The translations under genes were made by a program, and so were the position numbers. The notes beneath the pieces are model-generated. The model did not search any database. It saw nothing but the letters and a program-made list of their open reading frames with translations, and was not told the DNA's origin. From Romboutsia weinsteinii (GTDB lineage Bacteria > Bacillota > Clostridia > Peptostreptococcales > Peptostreptococcaceae): DNA of 64,000 nucleotides. Position 1 is the first letter of the stretch; each line of letters starts with the position of its first letter. Positions 1 through 8,489 of the stretch are shown here, piece by piece. The DNA lies in the NCBI RefSeq assembly GCF_002250835.2, contig NZ_NOJY02000006.1:91875-155874 (forward strand), written 5' to 3'.

Positions 1-741
1 GCTAACATTTATATATCCAGATATCTTTTCATATACTAATTTTAATAAGTCTTTACTTCTATTAAAGTCTGAATTACTGTCTAATGCTACAATACAAATA
101 ATACAATTATCATAATAATCTATAATAGAGCGTATGTTATTTTTATCAATCATAGCTTTTATCATATTCATTATATATTCTGTTGATATGTGCTTTTCTT
201 CGCATTTATCTATTAGATTAAATGATGCCACGTATGCACTCGTATCTAAACTAAACTTGCTGTAATTTATTAGATTTTTTATTTTCTCCTTATCTAATTT
301 ATAAGAAAGTAATAACTCCCTTAGCAGTTCATTCTCCTTATTCTTATTTAGATTAGACTCCATAATATAGTTCGCTATTTCTTTGTTTACATCTATGAGT
401 TTAATATTCCAAGGCATGTCAAATAAGGGTAGGTTCTCTTTATCTGCAACCTCTATTACTTCATCTGATATACAATCAATATACTCACTGCTTGTAAGTA
501 TAACTAAACCTGAAATATCTTTTTTTGAACATTCATAAATTAAATTAATTAATTTATGATTGCTTAAATTCATGCCCATGCCAGTTAGAAACATTAACTC
601 TCCTCCATTTACCCATTGAGAAAAATCTAATGTCTGGCAAATATATGGCCAAGATATATTTTTGTATATTCCATTCTTTCCAGCAACTAACTTTATATCT
701 TTAAAAATATTAAGACTCAATAAATCATTACAGCTTACCAT
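1..741 (-). CDS. PucR-family transcriptional regulator (partial, 3' end outside window)
   Basis: The reading frame runs open from an ATG at 741 to the window edge, so about 247 N-terminal residues are visible. The start (MVSCNDLLSL) is followed by the PucR N-terminal pattern: a GKNG stretch, then SWPYICQTLDF, then WVNGGELMFLTG. This is the purine-catabolism-regulator sensor domain, which in full-length proteins precedes a GGDEF-like region and a C-terminal helix-turn-helix; the latter lies outside the window. The gene sits 77 bp downstream of a cytosine deaminase on the same strand. Such regulators often control nucleobase or amino-acid catabolism, so control of the neighbouring deaminase is a reasonable inference but is not shown here. 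Confidence 0.8.
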   Translation of the reverse strand, partial: MVSCNDLLSLNIFKDIKLVAGKNGIYKNISWPYICQTLDFSQWVNGGELMFLTGMGMNLSNHKLINLIYECSKKDISGLVILTSSEYIDCISDEVIEVADKENLPLFDMPWNIKLIDVNKEIANYIMESNLNKNKENELLRELLLSYKLDKEKIKNLINYSKFSLDTSAYVASFNLIDKCEEKHISTEYIMNMIKAMIDKNNIRSIIDYYDNCIICIVALDSNSDFNRSKDLLKLVYEKISGYINVS

Positions 742-818
742 AATTATGCAAGTATCCTTTCAAAAATAAAATTATTTCTATGATTATATCATATTAGAAT
801 TACTTTATTCTTTCTATT

Positions 819-2093
819 TTATCTTAAAAAGATACTATCTGTTTCAACCGTTTCTGGTATTCGTCTAAATAATATTTCTCCATTTCTAATTGAATATAAA
901 ACTGATACTCTATCACATATAGCTTCAAACTCAGTCTCAGCATTTAACACTATAAAATTTGCTTTTTTACCAACCTCTATTCCGTACTCATCACTTATAT
1001 TAAGCGTTCTAGCACCATTTATAGTAATAAGATCAAGAGCATTATTTATTTCTTCAAAACTCATCATTTGGCATATATGAATTCCTGCATCTAATATATT
1101 CATCAGATTTCCAGAACCTAGTGGATACCACGGATCTGACATTGAATCTTGTGCAAAACATACATTTATACCTTCTTCAACCATTTCTTTTACTCTAGTA
1201 ACACCCCTTCGTTTTGGATAAGTATCAAATCTTCCTTGAAGGTGAATATTTTCTGTTGGACAAGCTATAAAGTTTAATTTAGATTCTTTTAAAAGCTTAA
1301 ATAACTTATATGTATAAGCATTATTATACGAATGCATAGCACAAGTATGACTAGCAGTTACCTTTTCTCCGATACCTTCTAAATATGCATGTGCGGCTAA
1401 TACTTCTAGGAAACGAGATTGCTCGTCATCAGTTTCATCACAATGCACATCAACTAGCTTGTTATACTTTAATGCAAGCTCTATAGTTTTTTTAACTGAT
1501 TTCTCTCCAAATTCTCTTGTATATTCAAAATGAGGTATAGCACCTACTACATCTGCCCCCATCTTTAAAGCTTCTTCTACTAATTCTTCCCCACCTTTAT
1601 ATGCATACATTCCTTCTTGTGGAAATGCTATTATTTGCATATCTACAATATCTCTCATTTCTTCTTTTAGTTCTATCATAGCTTGTAGAGATGTTAATTT
1701 AGGATCAGTTACATCAACATGAGTTCTTATATATTGTATTCCACTTAAGATTTGTTTTTTCAAAGCTATTCTTGCTCTTAATTTCACATCTTCTTTAGTT
1801 AGATTTGATTTTGAATCTGACCACCTTTGAATACCTTCAAATAATGTACCTGTTGAATTTGTAGCACCTGGGGTATTAGCTGTATATACATAATCTAAGT
1901 GTATATGTGGCTCAACATAAGGTGGAATTGTTAATTTCCCCTTAATATCAACTATATTTATATCATTATTATCTTTGTATTTATCTTTTAGATTATATGC
2001 AATTTCTTTTATTATTCCATTTTCAACCAAAATATCTAATTTATTGTTATTCCCTTTTAACTTAGTATTTATAAAAAGAATTCTTTTCATCAT
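819..2093 (-). CDS. codA: Cytosine deaminase / CodA-type amidohydrolase
   Basis: This is a metal-dependent amidohydrolase of about 424 residues, the size of E. coli CodA. The metal site is visible as PHIHLDY near the N-terminus, [10 protein letters not shown] and [10 protein letters not shown] in the middle, and an Asp in [17 protein letters not shown]. The stretches [16 protein letters not shown] and TRVKEM are typical of CodA. The expected reaction is cytosine to uracil plus ammonia (pyrimidine salvage); related enzymes act on isoguanine or other deaminated rings, so the substrate is inferred. I chose the ATG at 2093 because AGGAG lies just upstream; a longer GTG frame to 2105 would start inside that ribosome binding site. 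A PucR-type regulator follows. Confidence 0.85.
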   Translation of the reverse strand: MMKRILFINTKLKGNNNKLDILVENGIIKEIAYNLKDKYKDNNDINIVDIKGKLTIPPYVEPHIHLDYVYTANTPGATNSTGTLFEGIQRWSDSKSNLTKEDVKLRARIALKKQILSGIQYIRTHVDVTDPKLTSLQAMIELKEEMRDIVDMQIIAFPQEGMYAYKGGEELVEEALKMGADVVGAIPHFEYTREFGEKSVKKTIELALKYNKLVDVHCDETDDEQSRFLEVLAAHAYLEGIGEKVTASHTCAMHSYNNAYTYKLFKLLKESKLNFIACPTENIHLQGRFDTYPKRRGVTRVKEMVEEGINVCFAQDSMSDPWYPLGSGNLMNILDAGIHICQMMSFEEINNALDLITINGARTLNISDEYGIEVGKKANFIVLNAETEFEAICDRVSVLYSIRNGEILFRRIPETVETDSIFLR

Positions 2094-2203
2094 ATTTCTC
2101 CTCACAACTAATAATTGTATTCTTTATATGATGCTATCACATAGGTTTCCTACAGTCATTGTACGCTGAGTATAATTATTTGATATAGTTTTTGTATAAT
2201 AAA

Positions 2204-2232
2204 AATACTCATCCCAAATTGGTATGAGTATT
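2204..2232 (-). terminator. Rho-independent terminator
   Basis: Arms AATACTCAT and ATGAGTATT pair perfectly (9 bp), with a further CC/GG pair inside. Read on the minus strand the hairpin is followed by TTTTTATTATAC. It would end transcription of the small gene at 2414-2629 before codA. Confidence 0.7.
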
Positions 2233-2278
2233 CTTATATTTTGATATTTAAGAGTAACGTATTTTAAAGATAATAGTA

Positions 2279-2413
2279 TTAAACTAAATAGCTTTCATAT
2301 TTATTGTAATCTATTTTACTACACTCAATACTAAAGATAGTGCCATCCTCTGCATACACAGTATCTAAAATAGTTGTATTTTCTCTTATATCAGATACTA
2401 GTCAATATATATG
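2279..2413 (-). pseudogene. In-frame remnant downstream of the 71-aa gene
   Basis: After the stop codon of the upstream small ORF (TAA, codon at 2416-2414), the same frame continues with a second stop (TGA) four codons on. It then stays open for about 35 codons, encoding a protein-like tail (LVSDIRENTTIL..., ending YESYLV), and stops at 2279, just before a terminator. The tail has no start codon and no ribosome binding site. The most economical reading is that a longer protein was shortened by stop mutations. A chance open frame in AT-rich DNA cannot be excluded. Confidence 0.35.
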
Positions 2414-2629
2414 TTATTCAGTTTCTAATAGTCTCCATATCCCTATTTTAGGGCTTATAAATAAATCTTTTCTATATTTAAGTACTTTATCTGCTTCATA
2501 GCTTGATTCAACAAAACCTTGATGTATAAGTATCTTTGCTATTTTCCCGATTCTCATTTCTTCTTTTACCGTTAGTAAGACTACGATTTTATCTGCTACT
2601 CTATCCATTTCTTCTTTAGTATATTTCAT
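2414..2629 (-). CDS. Small conserved-looking protein of unknown function, possibly winged-helix
   Basis: This ORF encodes 71 residues (MKYTKEEMDRVADKIVVLLT...). A good ribosome binding site (AAGGAG, about 6 bases from ATG) supports expression. The protein is short, charged and predicted mostly helical. The pattern KIAKILIHQGF followed by a basic segment and IGIWRLLE resembles a winged helix-turn-helix fold, but I do not recognise a family. It may be a truncated form of a longer protein, because the same frame stays open beyond its stop (see 2279-2413). It faces a divergent membrane-protein gene. Confidence 0.5.
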   Translation of the reverse strand: MKYTKEEMDRVADKIVVLLTVKEEMRIGKIAKILIHQGFVESSYEADKVLKYRKDLFISPKIGIWRLLETE

Positions 2630-2818
2630 ATTATTCTCCTTTATATCTTTTGCTTATATCTTATTATAAACTATATCTAATCATATTAAATAATTAAATC
2701 AATATAATCATTATCTAATATTCATTTTAGAATAATTATTGTCTAACAGAAGTCATATAATAATAACGACTTAGAATTTTATTATAGAAAATTAACTTCA
2801 AAATTTATAGGGGGTAAT

Positions 2819-3256
2819 ATGTGTAAATCTCATTCTAAAAATTATAGGAAACAAGAATTAGACGAAGTATCATTACAACTAAATGTTATTCAAATTGGTA
2901 GACTAGCTACTATACTTTTTATTATTGGATGTTTTCTCAATTTCATCGAGTATGATAAATCTGAAAAAGCTATTTTTCAAGCAATGGATGATGCAACAAA
3001 AAATTTATCTACTGATAATGAGCTTCAGGCTTCAAGGATTGCAGAAGTCGTTAGCGTAATTTTTCTAATTGCTATTTCCATGTATACGAGTAATGCTCTA
3101 ACCACATTAAAACTTCGACTAGATAAATCTAATTTATCTAGTAACCAAGGATGGAGATTTATTGCATTTTTTGATCTAGTGAAAGTAATGTCTTATGCAG
3201 GGGCTGCAATAGGATACTATATAGCTACACAGGAACTAGAAGAATATCAATCTTAA
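2819..3256 (+). CDS. Hypothetical membrane protein, three predicted TM segments
   Basis: This ORF encodes 145 residues and begins at an ATG placed 4 bases after AGGGGGT. Hydrophobic segments are visible at about residues 28-45, 75-95 and 113-138; a polar, Asp/Lys-rich stretch lies between the first two. There is no signal peptidase site or recognisable catalytic motif, and I do not recognise the family. It is a single-gene unit, divergent from the 71-aa gene and ending at a strong shared terminator. Confidence 0.6.
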   Translation: MCKSHSKNYRKQELDEVSLQLNVIQIGRLATILFIIGCFLNFIEYDKSEKAIFQAMDDATKNLSTDNELQASRIAEVVSVIFLIAISMYTSNALTTLKLRLDKSNLSSNQGWRFIAFFDLVKVMSYAGAAIGYYIATQELEEYQS

Positions 3257-3323
3257 TTATTTATATAATTAAAATCCACCATATATCTCAAAGTAATTAC
3301 ATAACAAATAATTAATAAAGATA

Positions 3324-3354
3324 AAAAGGTTGAACCTAAATAGTTCAACCTTTT
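3324..3354. terminator. Bidirectional terminator between convergent genes
   Basis: A perfect 12-bp inverted repeat (AAAAGGTTGAAC / GTTCAACCTTTT, 7-base loop) with A/T tails on both sides lies between the plus-strand membrane protein gene and minus-strand rsmH. It should serve both. Confidence 0.9.
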
Positions 3355-3367
3355 ACTAATAAATAAT

Positions 3368-4303
3368 TTACTTCTTCTCAGCAACTCTAAGCTTAGCACT
3401 TCTAGATCTAGGGTTAAACTCTATCTCTTCGTCACTAGGAATTATAGGCTTTCTAGTAATAACCTTAACTTCCGATTCCTTGTCACACTGACACATCGGA
3501 ATATGAGAAGGGCATATACAATCAAGCGCTAAATCTCTAAATGCATTCTTAACTATTCTATCCTCTAAAGAATGGAAAGTAATTATACATACTCTTCCAC
3601 CTTCATTCATTATAGAAACAGCATCATCTATCATCTTAGTTATAACGCCAAGTTCATTATTAACTTCTATTCTAATCGCTTGGAAAGTTCTCTTAGCAGG
3701 ATGCGGTCCATCCATTCTAGCCTTCTTAGGAATCGCTCCCTTTATTAAATCTACAAGCTCTCCAGTAGTCTCAATAGGCTTTTCTGCTCTACCTTCTACT
3801 ATAAACTTAGCAATTCTTTTAGCCCAGTTATCTTCGCCGTAGTCTTTTATTATCTTTGCAAGTTCTTCCTCAGTATAAGTATTTACCACATCATAAGCTG
3901 AAAAATCACATCTTACGTCCATTCTCATATCAAGTGGTGCATCTTGCATGTACGAGAACCCTCTATCTGCTTCATCAAGCTGATGCGAAGATACTCCTAA
4001 ATCTGCAAGTACTCCATCTATTTTGTGTACTCCAATTTTTGCAAGTTCTTCTTTAATATTTTCAAAGTTACTATGAACAAATTTTACTCTGTCACTGTAC
4101 TCAGCTAATCTTTCTTTTGCAGTTGCTATAGCATTTTTATCTTGGTCAAATCCGATAAATAAGCCGTCTTTAGATAGTTTCTTTACTATCTCCTTAGAGT
4201 GTCCTGCACCACCCATTGTACAATCTACATATACCCCGTCAGGTTTTATATTTAAGTTATCTATGCACTCGTTTAAAAGTACGGACACGTGATGAAATTC
4301 CAT
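3368..4303 (-). CDS. rsmH: 16S rRNA (cytosine(1402)-N(4))-methyltransferase RsmH (MraW)
   Basis: At 311 residues this is the usual length for RsmH. The N-terminus [15 protein letters not shown], the SAM-binding motif [11 protein letters not shown], the stretch [20 protein letters not shown] and RIEVNNELG are family signatures. RsmH methylates N4 of C1402 in the ribosomal P site. In most bacteria the gene heads the division/cell-wall (dcw) cluster; here it is the last gene of an operon with lgt (22 bp apart) and a PHP phosphatase, with no ftsL, pbp or mraY beside it. The ATG follows AAGGAG at normal spacing. Confidence 0.97.
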   Translation of the reverse strand: MEFHHVSVLLNECIDNLNIKPDGVYVDCTMGGAGHSKEIVKKLSKDGLFIGFDQDKNAIATAKERLAEYSDRVKFVHSNFENIKEELAKIGVHKIDGVLADLGVSSHQLDEADRGFSYMQDAPLDMRMDVRCDFSAYDVVNTYTEEELAKIIKDYGEDNWAKRIAKFIVEGRAEKPIETTGELVDLIKGAIPKKARMDGPHPAKRTFQAIRIEVNNELGVITKMIDDAVSIMNEGGRVCIITFHSLEDRIVKNAFRDLALDCICPSHIPMCQCDKESEVKVITRKPIIPSDEEIEFNPRSRSAKLRVAEKK

Positions 4304-4325
4304 GTTATCTTCTCCTTAATACTAC

Positions 4326-5069
4326 TTAATTTGTTTCATTATTTTTGTTTTTCTTTGATAAATATATGTGTGCAACTATACCACCTACTACACCTACTAA
4401 ACTTATTACTTGAGCCATTCTTAACGGTCCTATCATAAGGCTATCTGTTCTAAGTCCTTCTATAAAGAATCTTCCTAAAGAGTACAGTGTAATATAGTAA
4501 ACTATAATTTGTCCTTCATATTGCTTTTTCTTTCTAAATAACCATAAGAATATGAATATTCCTAGGTTCCATATTGACTCATATAAAAATGTTGGATGCA
4601 CCTTCGCACCATCAACCATAATTCCCCACGGTAAATCTGTTTGACCTCCATGAGCTTCTCCATTAATATAATTTCCCCATCTACCTATAGCTTGTGCTAG
4701 AGGCATACCTAGCATAACAGCATCTGCCATTTTGAAGAAATTAATTTTCTTAACCTTTGTATATATGTATCCTGTTAAAATACCTGCTATTAATGCACCA
4801 TGTATTGCCATTCCTCCGCCTCTAAAGTTTAATATCTGAGATGGGTTTTGAGAATAGTATCCCCAATTAAACAATACATAATATAATCTTGCGCCTAAAA
4901 GACCTACTGGTATTGCAATTATTGCAAGATTTAATACATCATCTTCTTCGATTCCAACTCTCTTTGCTTCTTTTAAAGCAATTAAAGTCCCAAGTATCAT
5001 ACCAGTTGCCATTAGTATACCATACCACATTACATCTATTCCAAAAATAGTAAAAGCTATTCTATCCAT
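4326..5069 (-). CDS. lgt: Prolipoprotein diacylglyceryl transferase Lgt
   Basis: Lgt is a polytopic membrane enzyme that attaches diacylglycerol to the lipobox cysteine of prelipoproteins. The sequence (247 aa) contains the family signature GRWGNYINGEAHGG, the essential HPTFLYES segment and several hydrophobic helices, starting with IDVMWYGILMATGMILG. It begins 11 bp after the PHP phosphatase stop and ends 22 bp before rsmH, so the three are very likely cotranscribed. The lipoprotein at 56.7-57.9 kb in this window is an example of a substrate. Confidence 0.96.
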   Translation of the reverse strand: MDRIAFTIFGIDVMWYGILMATGMILGTLIALKEAKRVGIEEDDVLNLAIIAIPVGLLGARLYYVLFNWGYYSQNPSQILNFRGGGMAIHGALIAGILTGYIYTKVKKINFFKMADAVMLGMPLAQAIGRWGNYINGEAHGGQTDLPWGIMVDGAKVHPTFLYESIWNLGIFIFLWLFRKKKQYEGQIIVYYITLYSLGRFFIEGLRTDSLMIGPLRMAQVISLVGVVGGIVAHIYLSKKNKNNETN

Positions 5070-5080
5070 ATGATCTCCTC

Positions 5081-5860
5081 TTATCTTTTAAATAATTTAG
5101 TGAAAAATCCTTTTTTTTCTATGTACTTTTCAGGATTTGGTATTTCTAGCTCCTCATTTTCTATTATGCTATTAGCATTTCTTGAAAATAAATCATCTGC
5201 GTAATCTTTTCCATAATTACTACGAATATAATCATAGCTTTCCCTCATTAAAGGTCTTCTTCTTGTAGCACTATGTGCATCACTTCCAACTAAGTGAACC
5301 ATGCTGTGATCAAGTAATAATGTACAAAGATTTTTTGTTTCCTTACCATTTTTCCCTATTATACTAGATGCATTTATTTGTATTAAAGCACCTTCTTTTA
5401 TGCAGTCATATATTAGATTCGGGTTGTCCTCAATTCTTGCATATCTTTCCACATGAGCTAATATTGGTGTATATCCTTTTAGTTTTATCTCATATACTAT
5501 GTCCGCTAAGTTTTGTGGAACATTTAGTGGTGGAAATTCTATTAATATATGCTTACTATTTCCCATTGTATTAAAATCTAAATGCTCTATTTCTTCTATA
5601 ATATCCGGTGTATAGTAAAGCTCATTTCCCACTATAACCTCTAAGTCTATATTTTTTTCCTTTAGAAGTTTATTAAATGAATTTAATTTTTCTAAGACTA
5701 CTTCTCCCGTTTCATATTCAAAGCTAGGATGATAATGTGATGTATTAATTATCTTTTTTATTCCTTCGCTATGAGCAATCTTTGCCATTTCTAACGATTC
5801 TTCTAAATCCTTAGAACCATCATCTACACCAGGTAATATATGGCAGTGAATATCTATCAT
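5081..5860 (-). CDS. PHP-domain tyrosine-protein phosphatase, CpsB/YwqE type
   Basis: This 259-residue protein opens with MIDIHCHILPGVDDGSKDLEESLEMA, the metal-binding signature of the CpsB/CapC/YwqE phosphatases. Further metal ligands are visible at NTSHYHP, ILAHVERY and LVGSDAHS. Family members dephosphorylate bacterial tyrosine kinases that control capsule or exopolysaccharide synthesis. No capsule kinase or glycosyltransferase lies in the window, so its partner is elsewhere. It is the first gene of the operon with lgt and rsmH. Confidence 0.9.
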   Translation of the reverse strand: MIDIHCHILPGVDDGSKDLEESLEMAKIAHSEGIKKIINTSHYHPSFEYETGEVVLEKLNSFNKLLKEKNIDLEVIVGNELYYTPDIIEEIEHLDFNTMGNSKHILIEFPPLNVPQNLADIVYEIKLKGYTPILAHVERYARIEDNPNLIYDCIKEGALIQINASSIIGKNGKETKNLCTLLLDHSMVHLVGSDAHSATRRRPLMRESYDYIRSNYGKDYADDLFSRNANSIIENEELEIPNPEKYIEKKGFFTKLFKR

Positions 5861-6057
5861 AGGTCTATGCCCCCTTTATTGCGCTTAAAGTTTATCTTAA
5901 TATTATACCATTATAGCAATAAATCTAAAAGCTTAAGATTACCTAGTTACTACATAGTATTCATTTCTAAATCAAATTCTTTAAAAATACTTATCCTTAC
6001 AACAACATATTAAGAATTTTAAAGGTCATAATATTTATATGATACATTTTAATTATG
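5861..6057. other. Intergenic region upstream of divergent genes
   Basis: Together with the inverted repeats at 6058-6152, this forms a gap of about 350 bp between the divergent PHP phosphatase and polysaccharide deacetylase genes. I see no ORF, RNA gene or convincing promoter in this part; it is simply AT-rich. Confidence 0.5.
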
Positions 6058-6152
6058 AAATAAAAATGAATTTTTATTTCTAATATTTTGAATTAAGTAT
6101 AATTTTTTCATTAATATTTATATAAGTTTAACTTATATTTAATTCAAAATAT
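6058..6152. repeat. Consecutive inverted repeats upstream of the polysaccharide deacetylase
   Basis: First comes a perfect 11-bp hairpin, GAAATAAAAAT-GA-ATTTTTATTTC (6058-6081). Next, 20-bp arms at 6083-6102 and 6133-6152 pair with one G-T exception (first arm ATATTTTGAATTAAGTATAA). Inside these is a smaller palindrome, TATAAGTTTAACTTATA. The structure ends 64 bp before the deacetylase start. It could be a leader structure, an operator, or a terminator of an unannotated transcript. Confidence 0.6.
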
Positions 6153-6216
6153 GTATGGATGTATTTTTGTTTTTTATTTGCAATATCATCTTGTTTATTT
6201 ATCTAGGAGGTCAATT

Positions 6217-7131
6217 ATGAAAAAAATAAAAACAAAACTTACTAAAAGGAGTCTATATTCTGTTATTATAACATCCCTTGCTATAATAATTAGTATAACC
6301 TCTATATCCATATCATATTGCTATAATCGTAAGGATAATGATGCTTTAACTACTGATAGTATCAATGATAATAGTGATAATCCAAAAGTTTATAACCATC
6401 TTCAAAATGAATTAGGTAAGCATGTACATGTAGGTGTCTCAGCACTTGGTAGAAACTATACTGACGATGCTTTAGTAGTAGCTCAGAAGCTAAATGCTTC
6501 TGATTGTGCAAATAATGGACACAAGGTTGTTTATTTAACATTTGATGATGGAGTATCAACTACTAGTACTCGAAAAGTTTTAGATATACTAAGAAACTAT
6601 GATGTTCATGCTACATTTTTTGTAACAGGAGTAAGTTTAATTGAGGGTGGCGATAGAGCGGCTTCTTTATTAAAGCAAGCTTTCAATGATGGTCATGCTA
6701 TAGGTAATCACTCCTACAGCCATAACTATAAATATCTATTCCCTAATAGAGTTTTAAATTTAGATAATTTTGTAGCTGATTATAAAGAAAATGATAAGTT
6801 ATTAAGTAAGATATTAGGACCTTCGTTTGTTACCCGCGTAATAAGATGTCCTGGTGGTCGTATGTCATGGCAAGGAATAGAAGCACTTGACAATTATACA
6901 AAAGAAAATCATATAGCTGCAGTTGATTGGAATGCATTAAATGGAGATGCAGAAGGAAACACTAAAAATGCACAAGAACTTTATAACTTTGCTGTTGCTA
7001 CTTCACAAGGAAAAGAACTTGTAGTTCTATTAATGCATGATGATTACGGAAAACAAGCAACTGTAGATGCTCTCCCTAAAATAATTGAGTACTTTAAATC
7101 AAATGGATATGATTTTAGAACATTATCTTAA
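6217..7131 (+). CDS. Polysaccharide deacetylase (NodB/CE4 family), membrane-anchored or secreted
   Basis: From the ATG at 6217 the protein has 304 residues. AGGAGG sits 6 bases upstream, which favours this start over a frame beginning at 6151. An N-terminal hydrophobic segment after KRSLYS (about residues 13-35) is a signal anchor with no clear cleavage site. The NodB domain shows VYLTFDDGVS (catalytic Asp and metal Asp), GNHSYSHN (metal His pair), CPGGRMSW and LLMHDD near the C-terminus. These enzymes remove N-acetyl groups from peptidoglycan or other surface polysaccharide. It is a single-gene unit with an unusual inverted-repeat region upstream. Confidence 0.92.
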   Translation: MKKIKTKLTKRSLYSVIITSLAIIISITSISISYCYNRKDNDALTTDSINDNSDNPKVYNHLQNELGKHVHVGVSALGRNYTDDALVVAQKLNASDCANNGHKVVYLTFDDGVSTTSTRKVLDILRNYDVHATFFVTGVSLIEGGDRAASLLKQAFNDGHAIGNHSYSHNYKYLFPNRVLNLDNFVADYKENDKLLSKILGPSFVTRVIRCPGGRMSWQGIEALDNYTKENHIAAVDWNALNGDAEGNTKNAQELYNFAVATSQGKELVVLLMHDDYGKQATVDALPKIIEYFKSNGYDFRTLS

Positions 7132-7147
7132 AATATAAATATATTAA

Positions 7148-7183
7148 AAGGCATGTCTTAAGTAAATCCTTGAGACATGCCTT
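7148..7183. terminator. Bidirectional terminator
   Basis: The 15-bp arms AAGGCATGTCTTAAG and CTTGAGACATGCCTT pair with a single wobble or mismatch. They lie between the convergent deacetylase and M16 peptidase genes. Confidence 0.88.
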
Positions 7184-7188
7184 AATTA

Positions 7189-8475
7189 TTATTTTGGTTC
7201 AACTATTGATATTACACTATATTCCTCTTTAAAATGAGATTTTAATCTTTCTTCTACCTCTTCAAATTTAACTGACTTTATAACATCTAAGTAGTCTAAT
7301 AGATTTATTCCCTTAAAGTTATAAGTTATAAAGTTGTTAGCTATGAAGTTTACAGAATCAAAGTACTTTAAGAAATTACCTATTTTCTTTTTCTTAGTTC
7401 TCTCAAATTCTTCTTTTGACAATCCTTCAACTTTATATTTCTCAATATATTCATGAATAGTTCTCTTAACTTCTCTTGGATCCTTAGAGTCTCCACCTAT
7501 TATAGTAAATCCATAATCAACTTGTGATGAGAAACCTGAACCAAAGTTTTCATTTATTAATCCATTCATATATAAATCTTCGTAAAGCTTGCTACCTTTT
7601 TTAAGTATCATATCTATTAATATTTCGGTAACAACTTCTTTTCTTAATAATTCTTTTCCTTTTGTACCAACATTATTATCTTTAAATGCTATATTAAACA
7701 TTGGCATAGATATTGGGAATTTAGCAACTACCTCTTTTTCATTTACATGAGCAGGTTCTTCAGGGTAGAATCTTTCTATTTCTTGAGATAATTTTTCTAC
7801 ATCATAGTGATTCACTTTCTTAGCAACTTCCATAACCTTATCAGCCTCTAAATCTCCTACAACAAATAACGCCATATTTCCCGGGTTATAAAATGTATTG
7901 TAGCACTTATATAGTTCTTCTTTGGTTATTTTGTATATACTTTCTACCGTCCCTGCTATATCTACTCTTACTGGATAGTTTACATAAAGCGCTTTTAGAC
8001 AGTTGAAGTAAACATTCCAATCTGGGTCATCATCATACATCTTTATTTCCTGTTCTATTATACCTTTTTCCTTTTCAACATTTTCATCTGTAAAATAAGG
8101 TGTTTGAACATAGTCAATAAGATGTTCTAAACTTTCATAAAAATGTTCTGTAGTTGAGAATAAATAAGCAGTCATAGTAAAGTTAGTAAATGCATTAGCA
8201 TTTGCTCCCCACTTAGAAAACTTATCAAATGCATTTCCTCCATCTGACTGTTCAAACATTTTATGCTCTAAGAAGTGGGCTATACCTTCATTGACTCTTA
8301 TTTTTTTATCTTCACCAATAGGTACAAACTCTAGCTCATTTGAACCATAGTTTGTTGCAAGTACTGCATACTTCTTAGTAAATCCTCTCTTTGGCATAAA
8401 GTAAACATCTAGTCCATTTTCTAGCTTCTCATAGTAAAGTTCTTCTCTTAATATATCGTTAACTATTTTTTTCAT
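7189..8475 (-). CDS. M16-family zinc peptidase (YmfH-like, catalytic type)
   Basis: This protein has 428 residues. The inverted zinc motif HxxEH is present as AHFLEHKMFE, with the distal glutamate expected in the following ENVEKEKGIIEQEIKMYDDD stretch. It is therefore the catalytic half of the M16B pair; these peptidases work as a two-subunit clam-shell around small peptides. Its partner is the upstream gene, 14 bp away. In Bacillus the equivalent ymfF/ymfH pair is of uncertain function; related pairs process small peptides such as cofactor or signalling precursors. Here the pair follows a chelatase-like membrane protein. Confidence 0.9.
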   Translation of the reverse strand: MKKIVNDILREELYYEKLENGLDVYFMPKRGFTKKYAVLATNYGSNELEFVPIGEDKKIRVNEGIAHFLEHKMFEQSDGGNAFDKFSKWGANANAFTNFTMTAYLFSTTEHFYESLEHLIDYVQTPYFTDENVEKEKGIIEQEIKMYDDDPDWNVYFNCLKALYVNYPVRVDIAGTVESIYKITKEELYKCYNTFYNPGNMALFVVGDLEADKVMEVAKKVNHYDVEKLSQEIERFYPEEPAHVNEKEVVAKFPISMPMFNIAFKDNNVGTKGKELLRKEVVTEILIDMILKKGSKLYEDLYMNGLINENFGSGFSSQVDYGFTIIGGDSKDPREVKRTIHEYIEKYKVEGLSKEEFERTKKKKIGNFLKYFDSVNFIANNFITYNFKGINLLDYLDVIKSVKFEEVEERLKSHFKEEYSVISIVEPK

Positions 8476-8489
8476 TTATTTATGCCTCC

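Noticed and set aside
2094..2203. Purine riboswitch before the cytosine deaminase
   Set aside because: I looked for the conserved purine-riboswitch elements in the leader and did not find them.
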